Positions 38,294 to 48,670 of a DNA stretch of 64,000 nucleotides are shown in pieces (the stretch's first letter is position 1; each line of letters begins with the position of its first letter). A program made the position numbers and the translations under genes. Below the pieces are notes generated by a model. That model did no database searches. It was not told the DNA's origin and saw nothing but the letters and a program-made list of their open reading frames with translations. This DNA comes from Saccharomycopsis phalli (lineage: Eukaryota; Ascomycota; Saccharomycetes; Ascoideales; Saccharomycopsidaceae): positions 1,984,001 through 2,048,000 of the forward strand of contig CP073212.1 in NCBI GenBank assembly GCA_020342235.1, written 5' to 3'.

Positions 38294-39352
38294 TCAACGA
38301 AGCCGCCGTTTTAGCACGCTAGTCACTGCCCGGATCTCCTGCAATCGCTGGGTCTGCTGCGACTTGATATACATGAACCCCGGCTTCACCGAACTGTACC
38401 CGTCGCATCGCAGCTGGAGTCGCGCACACAGAGAACACACGGGCCGCTCCTCCAGACACTTTTTGCGCCGTAGCCGACACGTCCAGCAGCCTGTCTTGGA
38501 GCGAGCCGTGCGTGTTGCCGGAAGACATGCAGGGGCGTCGCGCGGGCCCAGCGTGTGTGTCACGTGGGACCCGTCGAGGGGGGTCCTGTGGCCTGATTTC
38601 CGAGGGCGACCTGGTTTGCGTTTTTCGTGGTTCTTTGGGGCGCGGCTTACCCTGGCCAAGGGTTGGGATGTAGGGAGGGGATTTTGCAATTGGCAAATGG
38701 GCAGTTTTCTCCATGGGCTGTGTATGGTTTTGGTGTTGCGAATATTTATATCACTGATATTATTTATATCACCGATATTCTTGATTTCACTATTTTTTAT
38801 ATTTTTTATATTTTCCACATCTCCCTCTCTCACATCTTTCATTTCTCCCATTCCCACTTTTTTCATATTTTTCACACTTTTCATGTCTCCCGTATTGTTT
38901 GCATCTCTCACATTTCCAATATCACCAATATCACCAATATCTCTCATATCATCAAAATCTCTCATATCTCCAATATCTCTCATGTCTCCCATGTCTCTCA
39001 TGTCTCCCATGTCTCTCATGTCTCCCATTTCTCTCCCATCTCTCCCATGTCTCTCTCCAATACCATTCATATCTCCCATTTCTCCAAAATCTCCCATTTC
39101 TCCCCCATCCTCCACCACCTCTCCCCCTCCCTCTTGAAAAATCCCACAACATATCCCTTGGAAAATCCCTCTCGCGTGATTGCCAAAATCATCGGAAAAC
39201 CACGACTGATCCTGCGAAAACACACTGGAATGACTCGAATAGTCGTCGAGAAAACTCGCCTCAAAAGAATGAATCACATCCTCTTGCTCATCCCAGTCAA
39301 TATGTAGACTACTAGGCGCAATTGTGCCCGACAAAAACCCAGAGTGGTCCAT
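38294..39352 (-). CDS. Zn(II)2Cys6 regulator with the zinc cluster near the C-terminus
   Basis: 352 residues from the ATG at 39352; the longer frame begins at a non-ATG codon. The binuclear zinc cluster is GCWTCRLRRKKCLEERPVCSLCARLQLRC, with six cysteines in the standard fungal spacing, at about residues 285-315, only about 40 residues from the end; most family members carry it near the N-terminus. The N-terminal third is acidic and aromatic (DEQEDVIHSFEASFLDDYSS), typical of an activation region. The middle (about 90-200) is a repetitive MGDMRDMGDMRDI / DIGDIGN array coded by a 12-15 bp minisatellite. A basic AT-hook-like KRKPGRPRKSGHRTP precedes the cluster. Target genes unknown. Divergent from SSH1, 117 bp away. 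Confidence 0.8.
   Translation of the reverse strand: MDHSGFLSGTIAPSSLHIDWDEQEDVIHSFEASFLDDYSSHSSVFSQDQSWFSDDFGNHARGIFQGICCGIFQEGGGEVVEDGGEMGDFGEMGDMNGIGERHGRDGREMGDMRDMGDMRDMGDMRDIGDMRDFDDMRDIGDIGDIGNVRDANNTGDMKSVKNMKKVGMGEMKDVREGDVENIKNIKNSEIKNIGDINNISDINIRNTKTIHSPWRKLPICQLQNPLPTSQPLARVSRAPKNHEKRKPGRPRKSGHRTPLDGSHVTHTLGPRDAPACLPATRTARSKTGCWTCRLRRKKCLEERPVCSLCARLQLRCDGYSSVKPGFMYIKSQQTQRLQEIRAVTSVLKRRLR
38750..39090 (-). repeat. Coding minisatellite in the Zn2Cys6 gene
   Basis: Repeats of ATCTCTCATGTCTCCC and TATCACCAATATC on the plus strand, encoding Met/Gly/Asp/Arg/Ile-rich tandem units in the regulator. Confidence 0.8.
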
Positions 39353-39413
39353 GCTGTTGCACACCACTTTGGCCACCCACTATTTATGCATGCTCTATGC
39401 ATCCCAGATTGGC

Positions 39414-39420
39414 CGGGTAA
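39414..39420. promoter_or_regulatory. Reb1-like site in the Zn2Cys6/SSH1 divergent promoter
   Basis: CGGGTAA in GGCCGGGTAACG, midway between the two start codons. Confidence 0.5.
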
Positions 39421-39469
39421 CGCATATGGGGAACGAGCAAATGTCGCCGGTTTTTTTCAGTCTACTCAA

Positions 39470-41044
39470 ATGGCTGGATTTCGATTGTTGGACGTGATCA
39501 AGCCGTTCCAGCGGATACTTCCCGAGGTGGAGAACCCGGTCTCGCGCGCACACATCTCCTTCGACGACCGGATCCTCTACAGCATCGGTATCGGCCTCTT
39601 GTACCAGCTCTCCCAGGTGCCAATGTACGGTGTCAAGTCCGTCAACTCAGACCCGTTTTTCGGGTTCCGCGACATCTTTGCCGCTGAGAGGGGCACCGTC
39701 GGCGAGTTAGGGCTTCTTGCCGTGATTTCGTCGGGACTTTTCTGGCAACTTCTTGCCGGCCTCAAGGTCGTGTCGGTCAATTTTGGCTCGCGCGCCGACA
39801 GAGGCTACTTCCAGAGCCTCCAGAAGTTGACTGCCGTGGCCCTTGGCGGAATTTACGCGTTTGCCCTTGTGTTTTTGACCGACTACTACAACCCGAACCT
39901 CGACCTTGCCGAGGCCCGTGGCAGCGGGACGGGTAACCCGCGGTCCGTGATTTGGTTCCAGTTGTTTCTCTACAACCTTCTGGTGACGTACCTCGTGGAG
40001 ATCTTGGACAAGGACTATGGTTTTTTTTCGGGCTCGCTCTTCCTTGCCACCGTCAGCATCTCAGGCCACTTTGTTGGCAGTTTGTTTGGGCCAACCGGTG
40101 CTGCTGGGACTAAAGGCTACGAGTATCGAGGCGCGCTTCTCCAGCTCGTGTTGGCACTCAAAAACGCAGTGTCGAGGCTCCTCTTCTCGTCGCCGTCGTC
40201 GTTTGCCGCAGACCTCCTCCATCTTGTCCACAGATCCACGTTGATCAACTTGAAACAGGTGCTGCTTGGCGTGGCCACATTCTTCCTCATCTTCTACCTC
40301 CAGGCGTTCCACCACTCAATTGCCATCAAATCCAAGCAGGTCAAGACCATGTCCCAGACCTACCCGGTGAAACTCTTCTTCAACGGCGCTTTGCCTCTTG
40401 TGTTTGCGTTTGCCGTGCTCTTCAACATCAAGTTCGCCGCGTACGTGCTCTTCAAGTTTTTCAGCACAAACTCCGTCGGTCGCTCGTTCTTGGCCAGCAT
40501 CTCCGACGCATCCGTCCACAAAATCGCGCTTTTCATCGTCGGCGACTTCTCCTCGGACCCATTCCGCTACGTCACCCCAGAGTTCTCCCACACAGTCCAG
40601 GTCTCTGGCTTGGCATCTTACCTCCAGTTCCCCCAGTCCTTCTCTGACGCAGTCTTGTCACCTGTCAAGTCCCTCACATACGCGTTGGCCGTGTTTTCCT
40701 TGGTGTACTTCTTCAGCAGCAACTGGTCACGCATCTCGGGCTCCAGCGGCAAGGACTTGTCCGAGTTCTTCAACAAACAGAACATCGCCATCTTGGGCAA
40801 GCGCGACATCAACGTCTCGTACTACTTGGGCAAATTGGTCTCCAGCGCCTCGCTCACTGGTGGGTTGATTCTTGCTGCTCTTGCCGTCGGATCCGACTGG
40901 CTCGGCGCCCAGGGATTTGCCTCAGAGGTGCTTATTGCCGTCTTGACCACGTTTGCGTTCTTGGAAGAGTTTTTTACCGCGTTCCAGCAGTCTGGTGGTA
41001 GCAACTTGTACAATGGTGCCTTTGGCCTGGGATTTGGCCAGTAG
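39470..41044 (+). CDS. SSH1: Ssh1-like translocon channel (Sec61 family)
   Basis: 524 residues with about ten membrane segments. Ssh1 is the second SecY/Sec61-type ER channel, used for co-translational import. Seen: MAGFRLLDVIKPFQRILPEVE, matching the Ssh1 N-terminus; GLLAVISSGLFWQLLAGLKVVSVNF (the plug/TM2 region with ISSG); SRADRGYFQSLQKL; LVEILDKDYGFFSGSL; YPVKLFFNGALPLVF; ISGSSGKDLSEFF; and the C-terminal FLEEFFTAFQQSGG. The absence of several canonical Sec61 residues and the Ssh1-like start favour SSH1 over SEC61. I choose the ATG at 39470 because the in-frame extension upstream crosses the promoter and lacks similarity. Confidence 0.88.
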   Translation: MAGFRLLDVIKPFQRILPEVENPVSRAHISFDDRILYSIGIGLLYQLSQVPMYGVKSVNSDPFFGFRDIFAAERGTVGELGLLAVISSGLFWQLLAGLKVVSVNFGSRADRGYFQSLQKLTAVALGGIYAFALVFLTDYYNPNLDLAEARGSGTGNPRSVIWFQLFLYNLLVTYLVEILDKDYGFFSGSLFLATVSISGHFVGSLFGPTGAAGTKGYEYRGALLQLVLALKNAVSRLLFSSPSSFAADLLHLVHRSTLINLKQVLLGVATFFLIFYLQAFHHSIAIKSKQVKTMSQTYPVKLFFNGALPLVFAFAVLFNIKFAAYVLFKFFSTNSVGRSFLASISDASVHKIALFIVGDFSSDPFRYVTPEFSHTVQVSGLASYLQFPQSFSDAVLSPVKSLTYALAVFSLVYFFSSNWSRISGSSGKDLSEFFNKQNIAILGKRDINVSYYLGKLVSSASLTGGLILAALAVGSDWLGAQGFASEVLIAVLTTFAFLEEFFTAFQQSGGSNLYNGAFGLGFGQ

Positions 41045-41389
41045 TTTGAAGTGTGTAGATGGTATTGAGAATATATAATCTATGTGATTGTTGTTGTAGT
41101 GACCTGCTCGTATGGATGTTGTAGTATGTCGTTTTAATTGGAGGTAATCTACCGTCCCACTTGGAGCTACTCTAGTCGTTTGCTTCTTGGCTTTTATATT
41201 TCCGGTAATTCGGCGTCTTTGGGATTGTACTTACTGAAACTATCATCTTTGATGTCAACTAATCTCAATAGGTGCTAGTTTATTGCAAATGGTGGTTTTA
41301 TTTCAAGTATAAATAGTCAACGATATATTTTAGCTATTTTACAACTCATGTCTTGACTACATTACATTCAGTATTTCATGTTCAAATAC
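41045..41389. other. Intergenic, no gene seen
   Basis: 3' region of SSH1. Nothing supported. Confidence 0.4.
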
Positions 41390-41627
41390 TGTCGTAGTTT
41401 AAAGATCTACCCTGATTAGACATATTATTACAGTGAACTATAAACTAATTGTTTATTTGATTTATTCCTTTGGAATAACCGGATTGGGTTGTGCTAGATA
41501 AAGATATCTAGCTGAATTGGTCTTGTGATTGACATCTTTACAGCAAATGGTCAACCTTCTTATAGAGAACGCCGATCCCCCTCCTTGAATACTGGACTTA
41601 TTCTGCAGTGGCTAGTTAACCACGACA
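41390..41627 (+). mobile_element. Solo LTR, family C, internally deleted
   Basis: 238 bp starting TGTCGTAGTTTAAAGATCTA and ending GTTAACCACGACA. Same family as 62212-62543 (332 bp) but lacking about 95 bp before the end. Contains TGTGCTAGATAAAGATATCT and ATAGAGAACGCCGATCC. It directly abuts a SINE relic at 41628. Confidence 0.8.
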
Positions 41628-41800
41628 ATATATTTTCACCCAGGAACATTCTGAGGCAGCATTACTGTTGAAGAAACCCTTTGTTAGCCCTCATTCAGTT
41701 GTTGGGATTAAAAACTTCAATGTGAGCGGTCATATTGTTGATGCATAGTAATTAAATTGGCTGTGTAAGAAGCCTGGTCGTCCTTGTTTCCAAGTTTGAT
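41628..41800 (-). mobile_element. Old, diverged SINE relic (body only)
   Basis: Plus strand ATATATTTTCACCCAGGAAC, CTGAGGCAGCATTACTG, TTGAAGAAACCCTTTGTTAG, AAAACTTCAATG and AGAAGCCTGGTCGTCCTT match the SINE body in order with many differences. The tRNA-like head is not recognisable, and the 3' end is replaced by the LTR-C copy. Confidence 0.7.
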
Positions 41801-42477
41801 CGCTGAATATGCCAGACCAAGCATATGATTTATTATGGGATGAACCACTGGGTTAGCTTGTGGATCAATTGTATCATTGTCAAACATTCCTGGGTCAATT
41901 TTCATTAAAATGGTTGAAAATTGGCAAGTTCCATGAGCCATTGCCTGTCGTTGATGATTTTGATTCGCTCTGGTAGCCCTATAGCCTGTTGTAGCAAGAG
42001 GAGAAATTATTAGTCGTATAGATGGTAGAATCCAATGAATTTGGTAATCCCGATTGCAAAGAGGCGGGCTTGGTTGACGTGATGTTAGATATTGACATAT
42101 GGTGACATTTTGTGTATGTAATAAGTAGGATATGAGTTGGTAATATGACTAAAATATATTCCTTGGCTATTCCAAGAAACGTCTGTATTAATACTTGAAA
42201 ATAAAATGCAACTGCATTTTGATAGGGGCTAATTTCTATAGGACTTTATTGTTATTGAAATATGGTAGTTTAGTAAAAATGAAGCACAGTGGGTAGGTAG
42301 TACAATTGCCAAGAGGAGAATTACTGGAAAGATATGGGAATTATAAGTCAAGGAAACGAGAGGTGCGAACGAATTAGTGTAGATACAAGAGAAGTTAACC
42401 AAGCCTTGTTTTAGTGCAGTTGTCATTAATGTCATGCTGAAGGTGACAAGATGACTAATGACATGAAGGTGACAAGA

Positions 42478-42548
42478 TGTCATTTATTGACATTTTATTT
42501 GAACATATGACATGTTATTTGAACATATGACATGTTATTTGAACATGA
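42478..42548 (+). repeat. 20-bp tandem repeat (ATATGACATGTTATTTGAAC)
   Basis: Three units just left of the minus-strand LTR-C copy. The rest of 41800-42480 holds no gene that I can support. Confidence 0.8.
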
Positions 42549-42555
42549 AATACTA

Positions 42556-42895
42556 TGTTGGTCGTTGTTAACTAACCACTGCAGAATAGGTCCAGTATTC
42601 AAGGCGGAATCAGGAATAGCATTCCGGTATCAGTCACAGAATACAGTAGCGCGCCTGCTGATCAGCAGTAACCATTGTCCGATTAGTGGACGAGAATCTC
42701 GTATGAGGATCGGCGTTCTCCATAAGAAGGTTGACCATTTGCTGTAAAGATGTCAATCACAAGACCAATTCAGCTAGATATCTTTATCTAGCACAACCCA
42801 ATCCGGTTATTCCAAAGGAATAAATCAAATAAACAATTAGTTTATAGTTCACTGTAATAATATGTCTAATCAGGGTAGACCTATAAACTACGACA
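42556..42895 (-). mobile_element. Solo LTR, family C, minus orientation
   Basis: About 340 bp. The minus strand starts TGTCGTAGTTTATAGGTCTA and ends near GGTTAGTTAACAACGAC. Matches 62212-62543 throughout, including GAGATTCTCGTCC and GCGCGCTACTGTATTCTGTG. No clear target duplication. Confidence 0.8.
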
Positions 42896-44386
42896 ATTAT
42901 TACTGGTTTGGTATCGGAATGAACATTTCGTAGCCATGCTGGAGTCACGTGTTTATACGACTGTACTGTATTGTTTCTTTAAAAGTACTGTGTTTGGGGT
43001 TTTTGAAACTCATTTACTACTAGGCCATGTTGCTCTATAGTTATTAATATAGTTGGTTTAAGTAGTTGGATAAGAGCATTGATCTGTGTAAGTATTTTCT
43101 GTACCTGGTACTCTCTATTATCCTCTCACTTTTCTACTCAATCGTAGACGGTGAACTATCAATCTCTCCGGAGCCGAAGTATAGCTATAGCCTTGAATAA
43201 AATAATAATAATTTCTACTCTCTCTTTTCTGCTCCCTCTTTTTTACACACACTCTCTTTTTTACACACTCTTTTCTATTCTTCTTTCCCTTCTCTCTTCT
43301 CCTTACTCTTTTCTATTCTTCTTTCTCTTTTCTATTTTGCTCACTCTTCTCTTTTTCTTCTTTTTCTTCTCTTTTCTACTCTCTCTACTCTTTATCTCTT
43401 TTCTACTCTTCTTTGTAGTCTAGTAATATCTCATGGTTGACATCACTCCTGGGAATTGCAAAATACAATTGTCTTGTTATGTATTTCAATCAAAACTCTC
43501 TACAATTATGCAACATACAGCACTGGAGTGGCCTGCCGTGATTTGCTGTATTTGCTTCTCAGTTATACGAGTATATACGACTTAGGATATTAGATTTACC
43601 ATTTGCAAATCTTTATTCTCAGCCCCGAGTTCCGTTGCAATTTGCAGGTAGATCCAGACACTAGAAATAAAAAGGCTGGAATTATCGTATAAATCTTCAG
43701 GAATGCGGCTTTGAAATATAGCGTTGATTTCCTACAGTAAGGTATTCACATTTGTCAAGTGTGTACGGCATGTTCGTATGTCACTGCACTTGTATGTAAT
43801 AGGAATTCCGTACATGGTAAACTGATTTTGAAAAGTTCCAAGTGAGGTCTAGATAGTTTAAATGGTTTAAATGGTTTAGATAATTTAGATAATTTAGATA
43901 TATTTAATAAGTTAGATACTCAAATACAGTCTAGATATCGTCTAGATATCTACACACAATATCCATTCTAATTAATTTCACCTTTCCATGTCATTGCCTT
44001 GCATCCTATTGCTTCCAATAGGCTACAGCCTTGCACTGATCAAGGGCTAAAGTCTTGTACTATACTGATCAAGGGCTATGCTGGTTCTTGACATTGCATT
44101 CCGCTGTGTATGATTGTGCATTACAAGTTATCTACTGGATGTTGGATCACCACCAACCTGATTTACAAATTTTGCTAATAGAATGTATTGATCAACGCTA
44201 AATACCAATTATTGACCAACACTAAATACCAATTTATTAAAAACCAACTCTAAATACTAGTTTATCAAAATTAACTCTAATCAAGAATATTCTGGATTGT
44301 ATCATAGAACTACTGCAAATCTTTATCATAGAACTATATTATACAACCCTGTAACAAAAAACCTGTAACATACAACCTGTAGCAGT
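42896..44386. other. Intergenic with a LINE 3' tip and a pyrimidine tract
   Basis: At about 43150-43212 is a short family B 3' end (GAAGTATAGCTATAGCCTTG, AATAATAATAATT tail). It is followed by a C/T-rich tract of TTCTACTCTCTTTTCTACTC units to about 43415. ATTTAGATAATTTAGATA repeats lie at about 43850-43925 and ACTCTAAATAC-type repeats at 44200-44270. No gene seen. Confidence 0.6.
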
Positions 44387-46507
44387 CTACCACGTCTCAA
44401 ACTCCTCATAGTAATCCACTCGTTGCCGGTGCATGTACAAGTTTCTCACCACTGCGTTTCTAATGGCGTCACTAAACCCTGGGGGACCACAGGAATAAAA
44501 CCCAATTGATCCCTGGAGCTCAGTAAGGTCAATCTGGACCAACTCAGTCAAGTCGGGCTTCTTGTATATAATGTCAAAGCTCTCAAGATAGCTGTCGAGA
44601 CTCGACTTTTTGCGATTGAGGTTCACGGTCTTTTCATTGAGGTCCATGGTCTTCTCGTTGAGACCCGGGCTCTTATCGCCGAGATCCACGTTCCTCTCGT
44701 CACTGCTTTCCTGAGGCAGCAACTGTGTGCTGGTCACATGGACCTTCACATGGACGTTGGAGTGGCTCAAGGCATGCAATTCACGGCGGTAGTGGCTCAA
44801 ACATTCTGGGTCCTTGGTGATCCAGTTGAGCACAATGTTCTTTTGACCAGCAGAGTATTTCCGCGAGAGCGACATGGCATGATCGATTGGGCCGGCGATA
44901 CAGTCACCACCTGCAAATAATACGGTGTTGTCGTATTGATAAAGTGGTGCCAGTTCACCGTACGGGCCTTCTAACGATACGTGAATGTCTGAGACGGTGT
45001 TGCCAGGTTTTTTCTCCACGAGCTTGTACAACTTGTCGGTGAGACCCAGCTTCCGTCTGACATAAAGCGTGACAGTGTCGGAGGGACCCAAGCTAGAAGA
45101 CACTGTGAAAGGATGGGACTGCCAGAAACAGCTGCCCATGAAGAAGTAGGCATAGGCATGTTGGCCTGGCTTGCCGTCCCAGGACTTTTTCACCGGGATA
45201 GTGACCTTCATGACGTCCTTGGCGACGATTTTCAAGGTGGCTTTCGGGAACCCAAAGTTCACGATGCGGACAATGCGGGCGACACGGTCAAACACCCAGA
45301 TTGCGATCATGGCGTAGATGTAGTCGGCCCATTCGACCTGGTGGTAGAACAAGCCGATGATGAGACCGATGACGAGGAGGATGTGGAGCACCAAGAAGAT
45401 CTCATAGGCTCGCTTGCGGACCACACGCAACGACAGAAGCACAATGAACCCTGCGATGACGGTGGCTGCGAGTCCGTAGAGCACATATCCCTGGGACAAG
45501 ACCATCTCCTTGTAATTTTCCTCCCAGGTGTAGATCAAGGTGAAGCAGATTGCGTGGATGATGCCTTCGAGCACCAAGACACAGGCGATCCACTTGTGGA
45601 AGAACAAGAGCGTACCGGAGGACATGCCTGTGAACCACTTGAACACGCTGTTTCTGCCTGGCATCACGGCCACTAGCGGAAGATGCACGTACGCCAAGAT
45701 CCCGGTGCGGTCGGCCAACTTACGGGCGATTTCCATTCTCCACTGGGGATACAACGGGTGCAAGTTGTCGGTTTCCCACCGAGCAGTATGGGCGACCACG
45801 ATGATCACCAAGTAGCCGAGAACTGCCAACACGTTTGCCCGGGTAGAGATCTGGACCTCGGTGCCGAGAACGTTGTATGGGACAACGTGTTTCCCGTTGA
45901 AAACTGGGGCGAGCAGCACGTTCCGCTGAAACCACATGGTGGTGGAGCTCTGGAGCCGGAAAAGAAGCCCGGTTTTCGTGACGAGGTTCGACACTGCGTA
46001 CAAGACCACAATGGTGACCCAGTACACAGTGACGGCCCATCCGTAGACGCTGGCGGTGTCGTAGTTTTTGTAGTGGATATGAATAGCAGAGAAGTACTGC
46101 TTGTATAACTTGGGGGTGAACTCGAGCGGCTTTTCCTGGATGGTGGTGGTCGACACCCGATCGCTGATGACGGCATTGCTGGCGTTGGTCCAGACTAGAG
46201 CCATTTGCTCGAGGGTAAAGCCGGTACACGGGTAGTCAATTGCAAGCTCGTAGGCCTCGAGAAGCACATTCTGGTTTGGAGCATACATCCGGAGACAGAG
46301 CCCAAACGTCACCAAGGACTGTGGCACGTTGCAGATGCTCATTGACGTCAGATCCATGCCTCCTCCGCCAGGAATCCCCGGCCAGTTGTAGGCTCCGGTG
46401 AGATACTCGCAACTAAGAGTCAACAAGTACTCGGGAGTGTTTCTGCGCTGGACCCCGGCATGGGCGATCCCGAACAACACGCATTGTATAAGCAAATACC
46501 ACTTCAT
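44387..46507 (-). CDS. Ferric/cupric reductase (FRE family, NOX-like)
   Basis: 706 residues. Plasma-membrane flavocytochrome that reduces extracellular Fe3+/Cu2+ with cytosolic NADPH. Seen: signal peptide MKWYLLIQCVLFGIAHAG; an extracellular N-terminal domain with spaced cysteines; membrane helices from about 155 to 400 with paired heme histidines (FFHKWIACVLVLEGIIHAICF, FLVLHILLVIGLIIGLFYH); FAD-binding HPFTVSS near 470; the NADPH-binding LEGPYG near 530; and the C-terminal GFYSCGPPGFSDAIRNAV. A polar insertion with repeated DLNEKTVNLNRKKSS precedes the end. The paralogue number cannot be assigned. I saw no convincing iron-responsive site in the upstream 200 bp. Confidence 0.93.
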   Translation of the reverse strand: MKWYLLIQCVLFGIAHAGVQRRNTPEYLLTLSCEYLTGAYNWPGIPGGGGMDLTSMSICNVPQSLVTFGLCLRMYAPNQNVLLEAYELAIDYPCTGFTLEQMALVWTNASNAVISDRVSTTTIQEKPLEFTPKLYKQYFSAIHIHYKNYDTASVYGWAVTVYWVTIVVLYAVSNLVTKTGLLFRLQSSTTMWFQRNVLLAPVFNGKHVVPYNVLGTEVQISTRANVLAVLGYLVIIVVAHTARWETDNLHPLYPQWRMEIARKLADRTGILAYVHLPLVAVMPGRNSVFKWFTGMSSGTLLFFHKWIACVLVLEGIIHAICFTLIYTWEENYKEMVLSQGYVLYGLAATVIAGFIVLLSLRVVRKRAYEIFLVLHILLVIGLIIGLFYHQVEWADYIYAMIAIWVFDRVARIVRIVNFGFPKATLKIVAKDVMKVTIPVKKSWDGKPGQHAYAYFFMGSCFWQSHPFTVSSSLGPSDTVTLYVRRKLGLTDKLYKLVEKKPGNTVSDIHVSLEGPYGELAPLYQYDNTVLFAGGDCIAGPIDHAMSLSRKYSAGQKNIVLNWITKDPECLSHYRRELHALSHSNVHVKVHVTSTQLLPQESSDERNVDLGDKSPGLNEKTMDLNEKTVNLNRKKSSLDSYLESFDIIYKKPDLTELVQIDLTELQGSIGFYSCGPPGFSDAIRNAVVRNLYMHRQRVDYYEEFETW

Positions 46508-48558
46508 GAGGTTGGGTACAATCCAGGGAACACTGCCGATTATTTATACCGTCCGAGGACCCGAAAAACAAACTTTTTTGCATAAGCAGGCGATATGTGC
46601 TCGCTTGCAGAGTATTTGCTCATATCTGCTCATTGTATGCATAACGCAAAACGTGCTTGAGATCCTCCATTGTAGATTTGCAAAACACTCACAACTCACA
46701 TACCGTGTATGTTTCTTGTAATGGATCCGAGCAATTTATACCAGTTTGATTGATATAATTGTAACCCCAGCGCGCTCTTTTTACCTTTTCTACCGGGCTC
46801 TCTACTCAGTCGCTCTACCACTCCGACTCACGAGAGCCGTGCGTCAACACTCCTTAGCCAAGGGCGGATTCGGAATCCATGTGGTTCTCACGTCAGTGGA
46901 TCCTACGCTTGGGTTCTTTCATTCCCAGGCCTGACGACTTCCCTCTACTTGTATCACATGCCTTGGCACGGTCAATCGTTGCAACATGCCCCAAATCAGC
47001 CCCACCCAGTAGTTGGGGTTCCTTGGGCAAATGTATCCCATTCACTAGTCGAACATTGGAATTAATTGGCTATTTCAATATGGCTATTTCAATATGGCCA
47101 TTGGAATGGCCATTTCAATATGATCATTCCAATAAATTACAGCCATTCCAATACAATACAGCCACGTTAATTAAACATTGCTATTCTAATTACCATTGGT
47201 ATTCCCATTCATCACACTATTCCCAATCCATCATTAGTATTTACCAGTGTCTTCACTCTGTGGTATTCACTTTGATACTCCACACTGCCACTTTAACATG
47301 GGATCCATACATCACGGCCCCACTCACCTCCCAATAACCAGACGTGCTGCTCACAAATCCATCATTCTATGCCTCAAATTCCTCTGCTCTTGTTTACCTG
47401 CTCAAAATAGCGTCTGTCCAGAAAAATGCCCTTGTTCTTGCCGTCTACTCCTCTAGTAACAAGCGTCGCACGGCTGGCCTCCTCCATTTCTTTTTACAGC
47501 TCAGCCATTATCCACAGACTATTGTATGAACCCAACATTAATGCAAATTAAAACCGTATATCAATGGCATGTTTTCTATAATGGGATTCGAAGCATACCG
47601 TCTGGCGGTATTGCCGTTCATTTTCAAACATTCAATCGCTGGATACATTCTTGGCACAGCATACATCGTGCGAGCACAATATGATTACAGCTCTTGGCTT
47701 GTCACACCCCAATACCTTATCACGCCCTAATACCTTATCACGCCCTAATACCTTATCACGCCCCAATACCTTGACACGCCCTAGTAGCTTGTCACACTAA
47801 CACCTTGTCACAACCCCTGACCTATTCCAATCACCCCTATTGTATCTTTTACATGAAACCCCACTACAGTGTGAAAATTACTGCCCGAGGAAAACACCCA
47901 GCCCACTTTTACTTCGCCTGATTCGCAAATTTCATCAAAGATCTGCCAAAGATTTGCTGGCTTGATAGATTCACATCTGTAAAACCTTGCATTCCACAGC
48001 AGTTGATCCCAATGGAATCTTGCAAAACTACGGTACGTAATAACCGTCAATCCAGAGTCAATTCAAATTACGAACCCCAGTGACTCGGCAGCACAGTCAC
48101 ATGAGTCAGTGAATATCACATGTCTCAGTGAATATTTCTCCTACAATTCATCAGTTCTACAAAGTTACCAAACGCCTCCTGTTCAATCTGCCGCCGTATA
48201 CTCTTCTCAGCCGTACATTAAAATTGAAATGTCTAGTGGCTGAGTTCTTGATTTATAGACCCACGTCCCGGGTTTCTGTGTTGCGCTTGGCAACGTTTCG
48301 AATCCATCCAAACATACACTTGAGAATTTTATGTCTGGATGAAGAGTGCTATTAGTATAATGGTGTGTTTCTAGAGGGCGCATAGCAGCATAAAACATCT
48401 AAACATACACTGTGTGTCCGGATGAGTAGAAATCACGTGGATTGACATCGGTGCAACTTTTCTTTCTTATACAAAGCGAACAAACTGACACACTGGCTGT
48501 ATATGCCCGGGTAAGTGATTCCGTTACCCGTTTTTGTGATAAAACTATTTCGGAGTGG
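46508..48558. other. Intergenic, two minor structures
   Basis: A 43-nt imperfect hairpin at 46796-46838 (GGCTCTC/GAGAGCC outer stem, AGTCG/CGACT inner stem). Tandem 18-bp CACGCCCTAATACCTTAT units at about 47695-47790. GGCCATTTCAATATG repeats near 47060-47160. No gene seen. Confidence 0.5.
48508..48530. promoter_or_regulatory. Inverted pair of Reb1-like sites near the U6 gene
   Basis: CGGGTAA at 48508-48514 and TTACCCG at 48524-48530, facing each other across 9 bp, just beyond the U6 B-box. Confidence 0.5.
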
Positions 48559-48568
48559 GATTTGAACC
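48558..48568 (-). promoter_or_regulatory. Extragenic B-box of the U6 gene
   Basis: GGTTCAAATCC on the minus strand, a perfect TFIIIC B-box (GWTCRANNC), 103 bp downstream of the U6 3' end. The same arrangement (B-box downstream of the terminator) is known for SNR6 of budding yeasts. No complete tRNA fits around it. Confidence 0.8.
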
Positions 48569-48670
48569 AGCGCCTAGTCGGTCAAGATGTAAGCTAGCTA
48601 GCAATTGTATCTTAACATATATATAATACACCAATAAGCACATTGTCCCGACTAAAAACCACAAAAAAAA

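Noticed and set aside
41717-41941. 74-codon minus-strand frame
   Set aside because: Overlaps the diverged SINE relic; no promoter or family features.
48345-48400. tRNA-like start (ATTAGTATAATGG, A-box-like)
   Set aside because: No anticodon arm or T-arm with a B-box follows within 100 bp.
48550-48640. Minus-strand tRNA suggested by GGTTCAAATCC
   Set aside because: No matching D-arm or acceptor stem. The position 103 bp beyond U6 explains it better as the U6 extragenic B-box.
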